Assembly: GCA_964475205.1 (NCBI GenBank)
Contig: CAYYVQ010000007.1
Span: 16,692-80,691, forward strand
Direction: 5' to 3'
Length of the DNA stretch: 64,000 nucleotides
DNA from: CAYSRM01 sp964475205
GTDB lineage: Bacteria > Verrucomicrobiota > Kiritimatiellia > UBA8416 > CAYSRM01
The notes beneath the pieces were generated by a model. That model was not told the DNA's origin and made no database searches. It saw only the letters and a list, made by a program, of their open reading frames with translations. Made by a program: the position numbers and the translations under genes. Below are positions 33,048 to 43,205 of this stretch, one piece after another (within the stretch, counting starts at the first letter, position 1; each line of letters starts with the position of its first letter).

Positions 33048-35528
33048 CTATGACGAAGCCCGGTCTTCATTTTGTTTCTCTGAACCAGAATCCGGTTTCT
33101 GCTGCTGTTGGCTGTAGCGTTTTGCCATTTTCTTAAGTGCAGCGCGCTGGCGCTCTGAAAGACCGCCCCGCTCTTTAAATTGTTTTTCCAGGGACTCGTA
33201 AAACTTTTTATCGTCAAACGTTCGCTTTCCGCGTTTAACCGGATCGCGCCACTCAGTAACGGAGGAAAGTTGCCTTATGAGTTCTTCCGACTCTTTCCTG
33301 GCAGCCAGGTCAGCTTCACTGATGCCAAAATCAACTTTAACTTGTTCGAAATTATCAATCTGGTCTGAATGTCCGATAACAGTTTTGTCCAGGGCGCCTT
33401 TCTGCGCGTTGGAGAGACCTCTTCCCGAATCTACACGTTCCTTCAATGAACCGATAAACTCCCGTGTTTTTTCGTCCATCCGCACTTTTTGCAGCAGTTC
33501 AAGTTTCCTGATTGTCAGTGGATCAGGTTTGCTTTCAGCGGTTGCCTCAAGCTTCTCCCTGATGCCCTGCCGGTCAGCAATTTTGACTATGCCGGGAACC
33601 TGTTCACGATACTTCCAGGCAATCTTCATAAGCGTTTCAAACTGCCTTTTTGAAATAGGCTTTTCCGCTTTTTCAAGCTGGGTCCGGATAGACTCAACGA
33701 ATTTCCTGTCATCGTAGACCCGCTTGCCGCTCTTTGACGGAGGAACCCATTCTTTTACCCCATCAAGCAGATTGAGCAGTTCTTTGACTGCACCTTCATC
33801 AGCCACGGGCATCTTTACATGAGACAGCCATTCTTCAAACTTAGAGTAGAAATCATCCAGCATCTTATCCCACGCTATATTCCCCTCCTCAACGCGGTCC
33901 AGCGATTTCTCCATGTCGGCAGTGAACCCCACGGCAAAAAGATCGTCAAGATTCGCGACAAGCAAGTCCGATACGCGTCGACCCAGTTCGGTGGGGGCGA
34001 GCGTTCTTTTTTGAAGAGTCGCATATTGACGATTATGAAGCGTGGATATGATCTGCGCATACGTGCTCGGACGCCCCACCCCGTTTCGTTCAAGCGCCCT
34101 GACCAGGGAAGCTTCCGAATAACGGTTAGGTGGCTGAGTCTCTTTCTTTTCACTTTTCAGTTCAATACATTCCAGCGGCTCTCCATCATTTAAATCCGGC
34201 AGAAACTCCTTTTTGTCTTCAGGCGTTCCCTCAATCGGTCCGCTGATTTTTAGAAACCCGGTAAATTTAACTCTCGACGCAGACGCATCGAAAAGATATT
34301 CCGGTTCCTGCTCGCTTGCCCGGACGGCTTCTACTGTTATCGTTCTCTTCTCAATAATCGCAGGCTTCATCTGGCTTGCCACGAATCTTGACCAGATCAA
34401 CGTATACAGCTTAAGCATGGAAGCATCCAACAAACTTTTAAGCTGATCCGGGACTCGGGAAACATCGGTCGGACGTATTGCTTCATGAGCCTGCTGCGCA
34501 GAAGCGCGGCTTTTGTAACGGTTGGGCTTCTCAGGCAGATATTCCATGCCAAGATTCGAGGCAATATAATCCCTGCAATCGTTGACGGCGTCTTTGGAAA
34601 CCGATAACGAGTCGGTGCGCATATAAGTTATGAGTCCAATGGGGCCCTGTCCAAGATCAATTCCTTCATATAGCTTCTGGGCAACGGTCATGGTGCGTTT
34701 TGGCGAGAAACCGTACCTTGACGAGGCGGTCTGCTGCAGCGTGCTGGTCATAAAAGGCGGGGGAGCCTTTCTTCTGCTGTCCTTTACTTCTATCTGTTGC
34801 ACCCGCATTGAACGCCTGGAAACCTCATCCTTGATACGGTTGGCGTCTTCTTTTGTCTTAATGTCCGGTTTCTTTCCGTCAATACGCGCCAGATGGACGG
34901 TAAAAGGGTCGAGAGGAACAACGAGTTTCCGGACTACCGCGTCAAGAAGCCAGTATTCCTGCGGCACAAAATCTTCGATCTGCTTCTCTCGTTCGCACAA
35001 GAGTCGCAAAGCCACGGACTGTACCCGCCCTGCGCTAAGCCCCCTTTGAATATGCCGCCACAGAATCGGGCTTACTTTGTATCCCACAATCCTGTCGAGT
35101 ATCCGCCTTGCCTGCTGAGCATAAACACGGTTCATATCAATTTCGCCCGGATTCCTGAAAGCAGCCTTCACGGCAGCCGGCGTTATTTCATTGTACTGGA
35201 CCCTGCGAAATTCAGGGCCTTTTCCGTTGCCGGACAAAACCTTTTTTAAATGCCATGCAATTGCTTCCCCTTCCCTGTCCGGGTCGGGCGCAAGATACAC
35301 CGTCTGGCTGCTCTTAGCAGATTTCTTTAACTGCTGAACAGACTGCTTACGCCTGTTTACAACTACATACTCTGGTTCAAAACCATTCTTTATGTCCACA
35401 CCCAGCCTCTGTTTAGGCAGATCACGAACATGTCCCATACATGATTTAACATCATACTCCTTGCCCAGGATTCGATTTATTGTCTTGGCTTTCGCCGGCG
35501 ACTCCACAATTACCAGATTCTTAGCCAT
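33048..35528 (-). CDS. topA: DNA topoisomerase I with unusual repeat-containing C-terminus
   Basis: Type IA topoisomerase of 826 residues that relaxes negative supercoils. The Toprim domain starts KNLVIVESPAKAKTI and includes the acidic triad DPDREGEAIAWHL. The nucleophile Tyr302 is in GLITYMRTDSLSVS. The core ends near residue 590. Instead of the usual Cys4 zinc ribbons there are three repeats of about 35-40 residues starting near 606, 685 and 772 (DDRKFVES, DEKTREFIGS, DDKKFYES), each ending in LS/IS-x-x-Q; the tail has no cysteine. It starts 19 bases after the dprA stop and precedes the Xer gene. Confidence 0.95.
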   Translation of the reverse strand: MAKNLVIVESPAKAKTINRILGKEYDVKSCMGHVRDLPKQRLGVDIKNGFEPEYVVVNRRKQSVQQLKKSAKSSQTVYLAPDPDREGEAIAWHLKKVLSGNGKGPEFRRVQYNEITPAAVKAAFRNPGEIDMNRVYAQQARRILDRIVGYKVSPILWRHIQRGLSAGRVQSVALRLLCEREKQIEDFVPQEYWLLDAVVRKLVVPLDPFTVHLARIDGKKPDIKTKEDANRIKDEVSRRSMRVQQIEVKDSRRKAPPPFMTSTLQQTASSRYGFSPKRTMTVAQKLYEGIDLGQGPIGLITYMRTDSLSVSKDAVNDCRDYIASNLGMEYLPEKPNRYKSRASAQQAHEAIRPTDVSRVPDQLKSLLDASMLKLYTLIWSRFVASQMKPAIIEKRTITVEAVRASEQEPEYLFDASASRVKFTGFLKISGPIEGTPEDKKEFLPDLNDGEPLECIELKSEKKETQPPNRYSEASLVRALERNGVGRPSTYAQIISTLHNRQYATLQKRTLAPTELGRRVSDLLVANLDDLFAVGFTADMEKSLDRVEEGNIAWDKMLDDFYSKFEEWLSHVKMPVADEGAVKELLNLLDGVKEWVPPSKSGKRVYDDRKFVESIRTQLEKAEKPISKRQFETLMKIAWKYREQVPGIVKIADRQGIREKLEATAESKPDPLTIRKLELLQKVRMDEKTREFIGSLKERVDSGRGLSNAQKGALDKTVIGHSDQIDNFEQVKVDFGISEADLAARKESEELIRQLSSVTEWRDPVKRGKRTFDDKKFYESLEKQFKERGGLSERQRAALKKMAKRYSQQQQKPDSGSEKQNEDRASS

Positions 35529-35547
35529 ATTTCCCTCGTGTTTTTTT

Positions 35548-36639
35548 CTATTGCCTTTTCTCGACTGTTCTGCCCGGCAGCATTCTGATCATCTTCTTCA
35601 TTTCCAGGGAAATAAGAAGCGAACTGACGGCCCCGGGATCAAGACTGGATTCCCTTATAAGCACATCAACTCCAACAGGCCCCGACTCCAGTAATCCGAG
35701 CAATAGTTTCTCTCTGTCATCAAGAACCGCTCGCGCAGTCGCCGGAAAGCAACCTGCATTGATTCCGAACAAATTGTCAAATTCATCAATAATGTCATCC
35801 GGTCTTGTTGCAACGCCCGCGCCATCCTTTATTAACAGGTTTGTTCCCTCGGAGGCAGGCGAATCAACTCTGCCGGGCACGGCATAAACCGTCCGTCCCT
35901 GTTCAAGCGCTTGTGTTGCAGTGATCAAGGCCCCGCTCCTCCTCCCGGCTTCGATAACCAGCACGACCCTTGATAAACCGCTGACAATCCTGTTTCTCAT
36001 TGGAAAGGTAGTCTTATCGGGCCTCTTGGCAAGTGGAAATTCTGAGATCACTGCGCCGGACTCGAGAATTTTTTCGCACAACCCGCGATTGCGAGTCGGA
36101 TATATATTCATGAAACCGCTGCCCATCACCGCCAGCGTTCGACCCCTTGCTTTCAATGCGGCTTCGTGAGCGACAGTGTCAATTCCTTCCGCCAGTCCGC
36201 TTACAACAGTAATCCCTGACTTGCACAACGTAAAGCTGAACCTTTCCGCTACTTCCCTGCCGTAGTGAGTAGGACGCCTGGTGCCGACTATGGCAACTGA
36301 CTCAGCGTCCCTCGACTTGAATTCACCGCGCACGTACAACGCAAGAGGAGGGTCGTGAATATTGCGCAGAAAATCCGGATATTCGCTGTCAATGCGGGTA
36401 ATAACGCGAATATCAAGGCTTTCGGCTTTGTCAAGTTCTTCTTCAAATGCAACGTCTGAGCGCTGTCGGCAGATTGCTGCGACGGTACGCCGACCAATGC
36501 CGCAGACCTTTTCCATTTCCCCTTCTTTTGCGTTAAATATAGCGCAATATGATCCCAGTTCAGATGCCAGGGTATCGGCAGTCACCGGCCCTACCTGCTC
36601 CATCATGTTCAAGGAAATCAGCGCTTCTCGTTCATCCAT
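35548..36639 (-). CDS. dprA: DNA-processing protein DprA
   Basis: Protein that loads RecA on incoming single-stranded DNA during transformation, 363 residues. An N-terminal helix-hairpin-helix/SAM region (GPVTADTLASELGSYCAIF and VCGIGRRTVAAIC) precedes the Rossmann domain with VAIVGTRRPTHYGREVAERF, VSGLAEGIDTVAHEAAL and VMGSGFMNIYPTRN, the hallmark motifs. A C-terminal winged-helix region (LLESGPVGVDVLIRESSLD) ends it. The gene is widespread even in bacteria not known to be competent. It overlaps nothing and is followed by topA and the Xer gene. Confidence 0.95.
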   Translation of the reverse strand: MDEREALISLNMMEQVGPVTADTLASELGSYCAIFNAKEGEMEKVCGIGRRTVAAICRQRSDVAFEEELDKAESLDIRVITRIDSEYPDFLRNIHDPPLALYVRGEFKSRDAESVAIVGTRRPTHYGREVAERFSFTLCKSGITVVSGLAEGIDTVAHEAALKARGRTLAVMGSGFMNIYPTRNRGLCEKILESGAVISEFPLAKRPDKTTFPMRNRIVSGLSRVVLVIEAGRRSGALITATQALEQGRTVYAVPGRVDSPASEGTNLLIKDGAGVATRPDDIIDEFDNLFGINAGCFPATARAVLDDREKLLLGLLESGPVGVDVLIRESSLDPGAVSSLLISLEMKKMIRMLPGRTVEKRQ

Positions 36640-36657
36640 ATCCGGAACTGCCTTTAA

Positions 36658-38031
36658 CTATATCGAAGGCGGCTTTGGCAGTCCTTCCATAGATGCAATA
36701 GAACGTTGCAGGTATTCTTCCGGCAATGGATACGCGTCAAGCTTTCCATCCAGGTAAGCCTGGTAACCTGTAAGATCCATCAGCCCATGCCCGGACCAGT
36801 TCATGAGAATTGTCTTTTCCTTTCCCTCCTCCTTGGCGCGGTTAGCCTCGCGAATAGCCATTGCAATAGCATGCGATGTTTCAGGAGCGGGAATAAAGCC
36901 CTCTTTGTGCGCAAACAACAGCGCCGAATCATAACACTCAGTCTGCGGCAACCCATGAGCTTCAACCTGACCGAGCCGTACCAGGTGGCTGACCAGCGGA
37001 GCCATACCGTGATACCTCAACCCGCCCGCATGAATAGGGGGCGGAACGAATGTATGGCCCAGGCTGTGCATTGCCAGCAAAGGGGTCATCATCGCAACAT
37101 CTCCGGAATCATATGAATAGGGCGCCCGAGTCAATGTAGGACAGGCCTCCGGCTCAGTCGCCACTATCCTCGTATCTTTGCCGCCGGCAAACTTGTCGCA
37201 TATGAACGGAAACGTTATTCCCGCAAAATTTGACCCACCGCCTGCGCAACCTATGACCACGTCCGGATACTCGCCAAGCTTCTCAAACTGCTTCTTCGCC
37301 TCAAGACCGATAATGGTCTGATGCATCATAACATGATTCAACACGCTGCCCAGTGAATAACGCGTCTTTTCATCTTTTACAGCTTCTTCAATAGCTTCGC
37401 TTATTGCAATGCCAAGGCTGCCGGGAGTGTCCGGATCCTGCTCAAGAATCTTCCTGCCCGCCTCTGTCTGGTCACTGGGGCTTGCAACACATTCTGCGCC
37501 CCATGTCCTCATCATGATCTTACGGAATGGCTTCTGGTCAAAGCTGATCCGAACCATGTATACCTTGCATTCCAGTCCCATCAGCTTGGAGCCCATCGCC
37601 AAAGCGCTTCCCCACTGTCCAGCGCCTGTTTCGGTGGTCAGCTTCTTTATACCGAACTCGCGATTGTAGTACGCCTGCGCAACTGCTGTGTTGGGTTTAT
37701 GACTTCCGGGAGGCGAGACTCCCTCATTCTTATAATAGATTTTTGCAGGTGTGCCCAGATACTCTTCCAGTCTCCTTGCCCTGTACAGTGGAGAAGGACG
37801 CCATAGCTTCAGGACTCCCAGGATTTCCTCAGGTATATCGATCCATCTCTCTGTGCTCATCTCCTGCTCAATGAGATTCATCGGAAAAACCTGAGCAAGG
37901 TCGTCGGGACCTATAGGATTGCCGTCCTTGCCCAGCGGCGGTGGAAGCGGCTTCGGGAGATCAGCCTGAATATTGTACCATTGCTTTGGCATCTCCTCAT
38001 CGGACAACGTTACTTTAATCTGTTTGCTCAT
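36658..38031 (-). CDS. TrpB2-type PLP-dependent tryptophan synthase beta-like protein
   Basis: PLP fold-type II enzyme of 457 residues. The Schiff-base Lys is in PPGSHKPNTAVAQAYY and the phosphate-binding glycine loop in VIGCAGGGSNFAGI. The N-terminal extension and the pattern RPSPLYRARRLEEYLG identify the TrpB2 branch, which makes tryptophan from indole and serine, or O-phosphoserine in some relatives, without the usual TrpA channel. No trpA or other trp gene is adjacent, typical for trpB2. The start is ATG 38031 with GGGGAGG nine bases upstream, shorter than the longest frame. Confidence 0.92.
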   Translation of the reverse strand: MSKQIKVTLSDEEMPKQWYNIQADLPKPLPPPLGKDGNPIGPDDLAQVFPMNLIEQEMSTERWIDIPEEILGVLKLWRPSPLYRARRLEEYLGTPAKIYYKNEGVSPPGSHKPNTAVAQAYYNREFGIKKLTTETGAGQWGSALAMGSKLMGLECKVYMVRISFDQKPFRKIMMRTWGAECVASPSDQTEAGRKILEQDPDTPGSLGIAISEAIEEAVKDEKTRYSLGSVLNHVMMHQTIIGLEAKKQFEKLGEYPDVVIGCAGGGSNFAGITFPFICDKFAGGKDTRIVATEPEACPTLTRAPYSYDSGDVAMMTPLLAMHSLGHTFVPPPIHAGGLRYHGMAPLVSHLVRLGQVEAHGLPQTECYDSALLFAHKEGFIPAPETSHAIAMAIREANRAKEEGKEKTILMNWSGHGLMDLTGYQAYLDGKLDAYPLPEEYLQRSIASMEGLPKPPSI

Positions 38032-38187
38032 AAATGAATTCCTCCCCTGATCAAACACAAAAAAAACAAGTAGAGAATAGAGCATAATCCCGCGCAACCG
38101 TCAACAATGTAACAACAACCTGCTTTTTAGTTGCAATTCAAACCTTCTCTTATATTGTTAAGGGCTACTAACACAAGGAGATTATCA
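38032..38187. promoter_or_regulatory. Divergent promoter region between trpB2 and the GH20-like gene
   Basis: An AT-rich 156-base spacer between divergent starts. Toward the GH20-like gene, TTGCAA (near 38131) and TATATT (near 38152) resemble -35 and -10 boxes, but the spacing of about 14 is short. AAGGAG precedes the GH20-like start and GGGGAGG the trpB2 start. The promoter itself is tentative. Confidence 0.35.
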
Positions 38188-40038
38188 ATGCTGCAGACGT
38201 TGCACTGGGAACCGAAAGATACCTCCGAAGAACTACACAGTATTCTGGAAACACTCGGCAAGAATTATCCTCTCAACAGCACAGACTCAACCGATGCCAT
38301 TAGACTTGCGTTCGACAAACAAAACGGTTCCAAAGCCCTGGTTATAAGAAAGACAAATGATGTGGCAGAAATTCATTATTCTGCACCCAACCACGCTGCA
38401 CGCGCAATCGGCGCTCTTCTGGCAGGCTTGCCCGAAAGTGGCGACGAGTTGAGTGAGGAAGATAACTTTGATGTGCTTGGAATTATGCTCGATTGCTCAC
38501 GAAATGCGGTAATGTCCGTTCAACATTTCAAAAAATGGCTGCGCAACCTCGCGCTGCTGGGCTTCAATACCGCCATGCTTTACACCGAAGACACATATGT
38601 TCTGCCCGGTGAAACTCTCTTTGGTCATATGCGGGGAGCCTATACGGAAGAAGAGCTTCGCGACATTGATGCATACGCGGCGAAACTGGGCATCGAAATG
38701 ATCGGCTGCATTCAGACTCTCGGACACATGGAACAGGTGCTCAAATGGCCTTCTTACAAGGAAACGAAAGACACCGGCAGCGTACTTCTGTGCGGCAGCG
38801 AGAAAACCTATGAACTCATAGAGAGGATGGTCAGCCACTTTAAAAAGGTCTTCCGGAGCAACCGCATTCACATCGGAATGGACGAAGCCTGGGACCTCGG
38901 AAGAGGTAATTTTCTCGACATAAACGGATACCAGCGCAATTTTGACATTTTCAACAATCATCTCAAAAAAGTAGTTGAAATCGTAAACAAACACGAACTG
39001 CAGCCAATGATCTGGTCGGACATGTATTTTCGCATGGGAAGCGAATCAAACAACTACTACGATGAGAATTGCAACATACCGGACGAAATCAGCAAAGATA
39101 TTCCCGAAGAAGTAAGCTTTGTCTACTGGGATTACTACCACGAGGAAAAAGACTTCTACTCAGAATGGATCCGTCGGCATAAGGAACTGGGAAAGATGCC
39201 TGTAATGGCCTCAGGTGTCTGGACGTGGGCCGGTCCATGGTACTGGCACCTGAAAACAACAAAAACTGCGCTCCCCTGCATCGAAAGCTGCGAAAAATCA
39301 GGAGTCCGCGAACTTATCTTCACTATGTGGGGCGATGACGGAGGATACTGCGACTTTGATTCGGCAACCGCAGGTCTGGCCATGACAGCCGAGCGCGCGT
39401 TTAACTCGTCAATCAACGAATCGGTTCTGAAAAAAAGGTTCAATCGTCTGTTCAACAGCGATTTCGACACCATTACGCTGGCCTCAGAGATGAACAACGG
39501 CTTGAATCCTGCTGCCATTATATGGGACGATCCCATGCTCGGACTTTATCTGGATACCATAGACAACGATAGTCTGGAACAGGCGATAGAAACTTTTACA
39601 GAACTCAACGGGAAACTTGCTGATCGGGACATTCCCGATGGCGCAGGCTCCATTTCTCACGCATTCTTTCTGACGCGCTCGATTCTGGAAAAAATCACAC
39701 TGCAGCAGGCCATGCTCGAAGCATACCGAAACAAAGACAAAGAAAAGCTCAAAGAGTTGGCGGCTCATATTTTCCAGATGGAGGAGCATATGGCCGAACT
39801 CGAAGAGTCATTTCGCCGGCAATGGATGAAGCGAAACAAGCCGTTTGGATTTGAGTCACTCCAGATAAGACTCTCGGGCTGCAAAATCCGTCTTCACGAA
39901 ACCGCGCGCCGCATAAACGAATACATCGATGGCAAAAACAATGCTATACCAGAACTTGACGAACGTCTCAGTAAAGACATCAGCAAGATCCGGGGTAAAA
40001 GATACTACCAGCTTGCTACGGCCTCATCTATACTGTAA
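38188..40038 (+). CDS. GH20-like beta-N-acetylhexosaminidase
   Basis: Glycoside hydrolase of 616 residues, probably removing terminal beta-linked N-acetylhexosamine. The TIM barrel starts near residue 90 (VLGIMLDCSRNAVMSVQHF). The catalytic Asp-Glu pair is in IHIGMDEAWDLG. Barrel strands such as GIEMIGCIQTLGHMEQV and FTMWGDDGGYCDFDS match GH20/hexosaminidase-D-like proteins. There is no signal peptide, so the enzyme is probably cytoplasmic. The start is ATG 38188 with AAGGAG eight bases upstream; an earlier ATG at 38131 lacks a site. It converges with the GH38 gene, leaving only three bases between their stops. Confidence 0.87.
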   Translation: MLQTLHWEPKDTSEELHSILETLGKNYPLNSTDSTDAIRLAFDKQNGSKALVIRKTNDVAEIHYSAPNHAARAIGALLAGLPESGDELSEEDNFDVLGIMLDCSRNAVMSVQHFKKWLRNLALLGFNTAMLYTEDTYVLPGETLFGHMRGAYTEEELRDIDAYAAKLGIEMIGCIQTLGHMEQVLKWPSYKETKDTGSVLLCGSEKTYELIERMVSHFKKVFRSNRIHIGMDEAWDLGRGNFLDINGYQRNFDIFNNHLKKVVEIVNKHELQPMIWSDMYFRMGSESNNYYDENCNIPDEISKDIPEEVSFVYWDYYHEEKDFYSEWIRRHKELGKMPVMASGVWTWAGPWYWHLKTTKTALPCIESCEKSGVRELIFTMWGDDGGYCDFDSATAGLAMTAERAFNSSINESVLKKRFNRLFNSDFDTITLASEMNNGLNPAAIIWDDPMLGLYLDTIDNDSLEQAIETFTELNGKLADRDIPDGAGSISHAFFLTRSILEKITLQQAMLEAYRNKDKEKLKELAAHIFQMEEHMAELEESFRRQWMKRNKPFGFESLQIRLSGCKIRLHETARRINEYIDGKNNAIPELDERLSKDISKIRGKRYYQLATASSIL

Positions 40039-40041
40039 AGC

Positions 40042-43000
40042 TTATTGCCTTGAAAATTTAAAGGTTCGGATCTGAAACGGCTTGAGGTTGAAACTGATCT
40101 TTCCATCGCGGAAAGACACCTTTTTTTCAGGATGCTCCATCAGATCAACCTCTTGAACCTTTCTGAAAGGCAGACTCGTCCTCAGAACCCTCCTGCCCCG
40201 GCATCCATGCGCCTCGTACAGCCTGACTATGACTGCATTATCATCCTCAGCCTTTTTTACAGCGTCAATAACCACATTGTTACCCGTCACTTCAAACCAC
40301 GAATCGCGCGGCGGCTTCTTTCCTCTAGATGACAGGACGTGTAACGCCTGCAGTGGTGAATTCAGGCCGTGCCCGGCCTGCAAGACTCCATTGGTGTAGT
40401 CGCCCTGATGCGGATAAATAGAATATGTAAAGCGATGTGTTTTGTTTACATCAGCTTGAGTATCGGGATTCTTTGGAGATCTCAATAGAGAAAGACTCAT
40501 AACGCCGTCATGAATATCATGTCCATACTTGCAGTCATTAAGCAACGCGACGCCGTAATCAGCCTCGGATAGATCAGCCCAACGTTGTGCGGCAACCTCG
40601 AACTGAGCCAGATCGAAAACAGTGTTTGAATGAGTAGGCCGCTCCAGGTTCCCGTACTGAACCTCGTATCTGGCTTTGTCTGATCGAATTTCCACTGGAA
40701 ATGCCGTCTTGAGAAGTACGTCCTTTTCATCACCCCAGTGCACGGTTGTCTCAAAATCAAGTTGTCTACTTCCTGCATACAGAATGATATCCTGGCTGAC
40801 AGTAGAGTGGCTGATCTCACGTTTCACACGCAGAACAGCCCGGACTGGTCCGTTTTCAATCGGTTCAACCGAAATAAGCGCGCCATCACTCTCCAGCGGT
40901 TTTTCCTTATAAAAAACATCAATATCCCATGCGTCCCAATGTGCCGGTTTGTCCTCGAAAAGAACAAACATGTTACCGGTCTTCCGTTTGGGAAGAATTT
41001 CCCTGTCAGCAACCTTGTCCCTTATCGAAACTATTCTTGCCCTTTTATCCAAGCTCACGCACAAGGAATCATTCTCCAGTTTCTGCTTTTTGACCGTAAG
41101 CCGGTTCTCGACAAAATTGCCCCCCTCGCGCACATGACAGAGAGTATACCCCATAGACGGAACCTTTGCCTTGAAGCGCAGCATACCGTCATTGCACAAC
41201 TGCGCTTGCCGAACCGAACCGTCAGGAAACTCCGCCGAATAGTCCCTGTCGCGTCTCAGGTCCCGAATTTTTACACTCACCACGTCCTCACGCTCCCAGC
41301 CAAGTGTATTGCAAACAAAAACAGCCCGCCCATCACCCTTCGAATCGACGCCGCGCGCAAATTTGACAATAGCTTCACTATGTATTTTTTCAGTTTCAGA
41401 CAAAATGCGCTCGTAATCAGAATCAGAGTCCTCGTAAACTTCACGTATTGAACTGCCCGGTATAATGTCATGAAATTGATTAAGGAGCAGAGTCTTCCAG
41501 GCGGCATTAAGCCTCTTAGCCGGATAGGATTCACCCGCAACACAGTTCACCGAAGATATCAGCTCTGTATCTCGCAGCAGAAGTTCCGACTTTCTGTTGT
41601 TTTTTTTGTTGGCCGCCTGGGTTGTCAACGTGCCTCTGTGAAGTTCCAGGTAAAGCTCTCCTACCCATTTTTTAAAGGAATCCGACTCCTTCTCAAGCGT
41701 TCGGAAAAAATCGTTTGGCGCCATTGGTCGCGCCTTCGGCAGACCTTCGATGTCGCCATAACGTTTCAGCCGCTCCATCATCTCCATTGTAGGCCCGCCG
41801 CCGCCATCTCCGTGACCAAGCGGGAGCAATTGAATACTGCTCCGGTCCTTTTCCATGTACCGACTTTCGGCATTCTTGAGCTCTTCCGCTGAAAGACAGC
41901 CGTTATAGGTGTCAACCGGCGGAAAATGAGTCAGAACCCTGCTGCCGTCAATCCCCTCCCACCAGAAACTGTGATACGGGAACCGGGTAAACTGATTCCA
42001 TGACATCTTCTGGGTCATAAAATAATCAATCCCGCTTCGCTTCAGAATCTGGGGCAAGGCCGCCGAATAGCCGAAAACATCAGGAAGCCACAGGCAACGG
42101 CACCGATGCCCGAACTCTTTCTCGAAAAAACGCGTTCCAAAAAGCAGCTGGCGCACCATGCTCTCACCCGAAATCAGATTGCAGTCGGCTTCCACCCACA
42201 TGCCGCCAACGGGAACCCACCTTCCGGCCTTTACCTGCCTGCAGATTCTGGAATATAAATCCGGATACTTCTTTTTAGTGTATTCATAAAGCTGTGGCTG
42301 ACTCTGGCAGAATATGAAATCCGGATATCGATCCATATAAGCAAGAACATTGGAGAAGGTTCGCCCGCATTTTCTGACCGTTTCTCGAAGCGGCCATTTC
42401 CAGGCCACATCAATATGAGCATGACCCACGCAGGCAACCGTCTGAGCCGAAGCATTCGCGGGACGGGAAAGTAGCCCCGCAACACCCCTTCTCACCTTTC
42501 TCGCAGATGCAGCCAGAGCCCTGTCATCACTGGCCGAATAATCAAACAGATCAACAGCCTTGTTCATCTCAAACCTGATACGCGCCGCCCTTGTGTCATT
42601 CTGATCAAGAACCTCAAGAAGTTCCAGCAACGCCTTGAGATCATGGTAGCAGTCCCAGACATCCCTGTTTACTGCCGCAAGCTCAGGAACTCCCGCGGTG
42701 CGCCCTCTGAAATTTCCAAAAGGCCCGTTTGCCCCGGCTTCAATAAACAGTTCCAGCTTTTCACCTGCTCTGGCCTTCCTGATGATGGGCTGCTCCCTAT
42801 GATGACGATCGAGTGAGCCGAGCATATTTGATCCGTCAAAAATAATGCATTCTCCACCATTGTCAAAAATCAGGAAAAGCTCCTTTCCGTCAAATTCATC
42901 GGGAACAACAATCCGCAGCCTGAACCAACCGGTCCCCCAGATCCTGCCCCATCTTCGACCGGGCCTGACCGTCCGGAATTTCAGCCCTCGGGCCTGCTCA

Positions 43001-43146
43001 GGCGTCAAATGATCCATAGTTTCAGCCAGCGCAATATCCGTAATAGAAACTTTCGATCTTGAAATATTTTTGCCTATTTCCTCCACTCTCTTCCGCAACT
43101 TTTTCAAATAAAGAAAATCCACCCGTCCAATGTCTTCCCTGGACAT
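40042..43146 (-). CDS. Alpha-mannosidase, glycoside hydrolase family 38
   Basis: Zinc-dependent alpha-mannosidase of 1034 residues. The catalytic domain (about 260-620) has the zinc site GHAHIDVAWKWPLRETVRK and the nucleophile Asp in LWLPDVFGYSAALPQILK. A GH38 central region and a C-terminal beta-sandwich domain follow, ending FQIRTFKFS. There is no signal peptide, which fits the large cytoplasmic bacterial GH38 enzymes that trim imported manno-oligosaccharides. AAGGAG precedes the ATG. It is followed on the same strand, 59 bases upstream, by the transglutaminase-like gene. Confidence 0.95.
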   Translation of the reverse strand: MSREDIGRVDFLYLKKLRKRVEEIGKNISRSKVSITDIALAETMDHLTPEQARGLKFRTVRPGRRWGRIWGTGWFRLRIVVPDEFDGKELFLIFDNGGECIIFDGSNMLGSLDRHHREQPIIRKARAGEKLELFIEAGANGPFGNFRGRTAGVPELAAVNRDVWDCYHDLKALLELLEVLDQNDTRAARIRFEMNKAVDLFDYSASDDRALAASARKVRRGVAGLLSRPANASAQTVACVGHAHIDVAWKWPLRETVRKCGRTFSNVLAYMDRYPDFIFCQSQPQLYEYTKKKYPDLYSRICRQVKAGRWVPVGGMWVEADCNLISGESMVRQLLFGTRFFEKEFGHRCRCLWLPDVFGYSAALPQILKRSGIDYFMTQKMSWNQFTRFPYHSFWWEGIDGSRVLTHFPPVDTYNGCLSAEELKNAESRYMEKDRSSIQLLPLGHGDGGGGPTMEMMERLKRYGDIEGLPKARPMAPNDFFRTLEKESDSFKKWVGELYLELHRGTLTTQAANKKNNRKSELLLRDTELISSVNCVAGESYPAKRLNAAWKTLLLNQFHDIIPGSSIREVYEDSDSDYERILSETEKIHSEAIVKFARGVDSKGDGRAVFVCNTLGWEREDVVSVKIRDLRRDRDYSAEFPDGSVRQAQLCNDGMLRFKAKVPSMGYTLCHVREGGNFVENRLTVKKQKLENDSLCVSLDKRARIVSIRDKVADREILPKRKTGNMFVLFEDKPAHWDAWDIDVFYKEKPLESDGALISVEPIENGPVRAVLRVKREISHSTVSQDIILYAGSRQLDFETTVHWGDEKDVLLKTAFPVEIRSDKARYEVQYGNLERPTHSNTVFDLAQFEVAAQRWADLSEADYGVALLNDCKYGHDIHDGVMSLSLLRSPKNPDTQADVNKTHRFTYSIYPHQGDYTNGVLQAGHGLNSPLQALHVLSSRGKKPPRDSWFEVTGNNVVIDAVKKAEDDNAVIVRLYEAHGCRGRRVLRTSLPFRKVQEVDLMEHPEKKVSFRDGKISFNLKPFQIRTFKFSRQ

Positions 43147-43205
43147 CCATTAATCTCCTTGTCAAAAACTTTCGCCCCGCTCCTTAACCTGATACTTGTT
43201 CCCGA

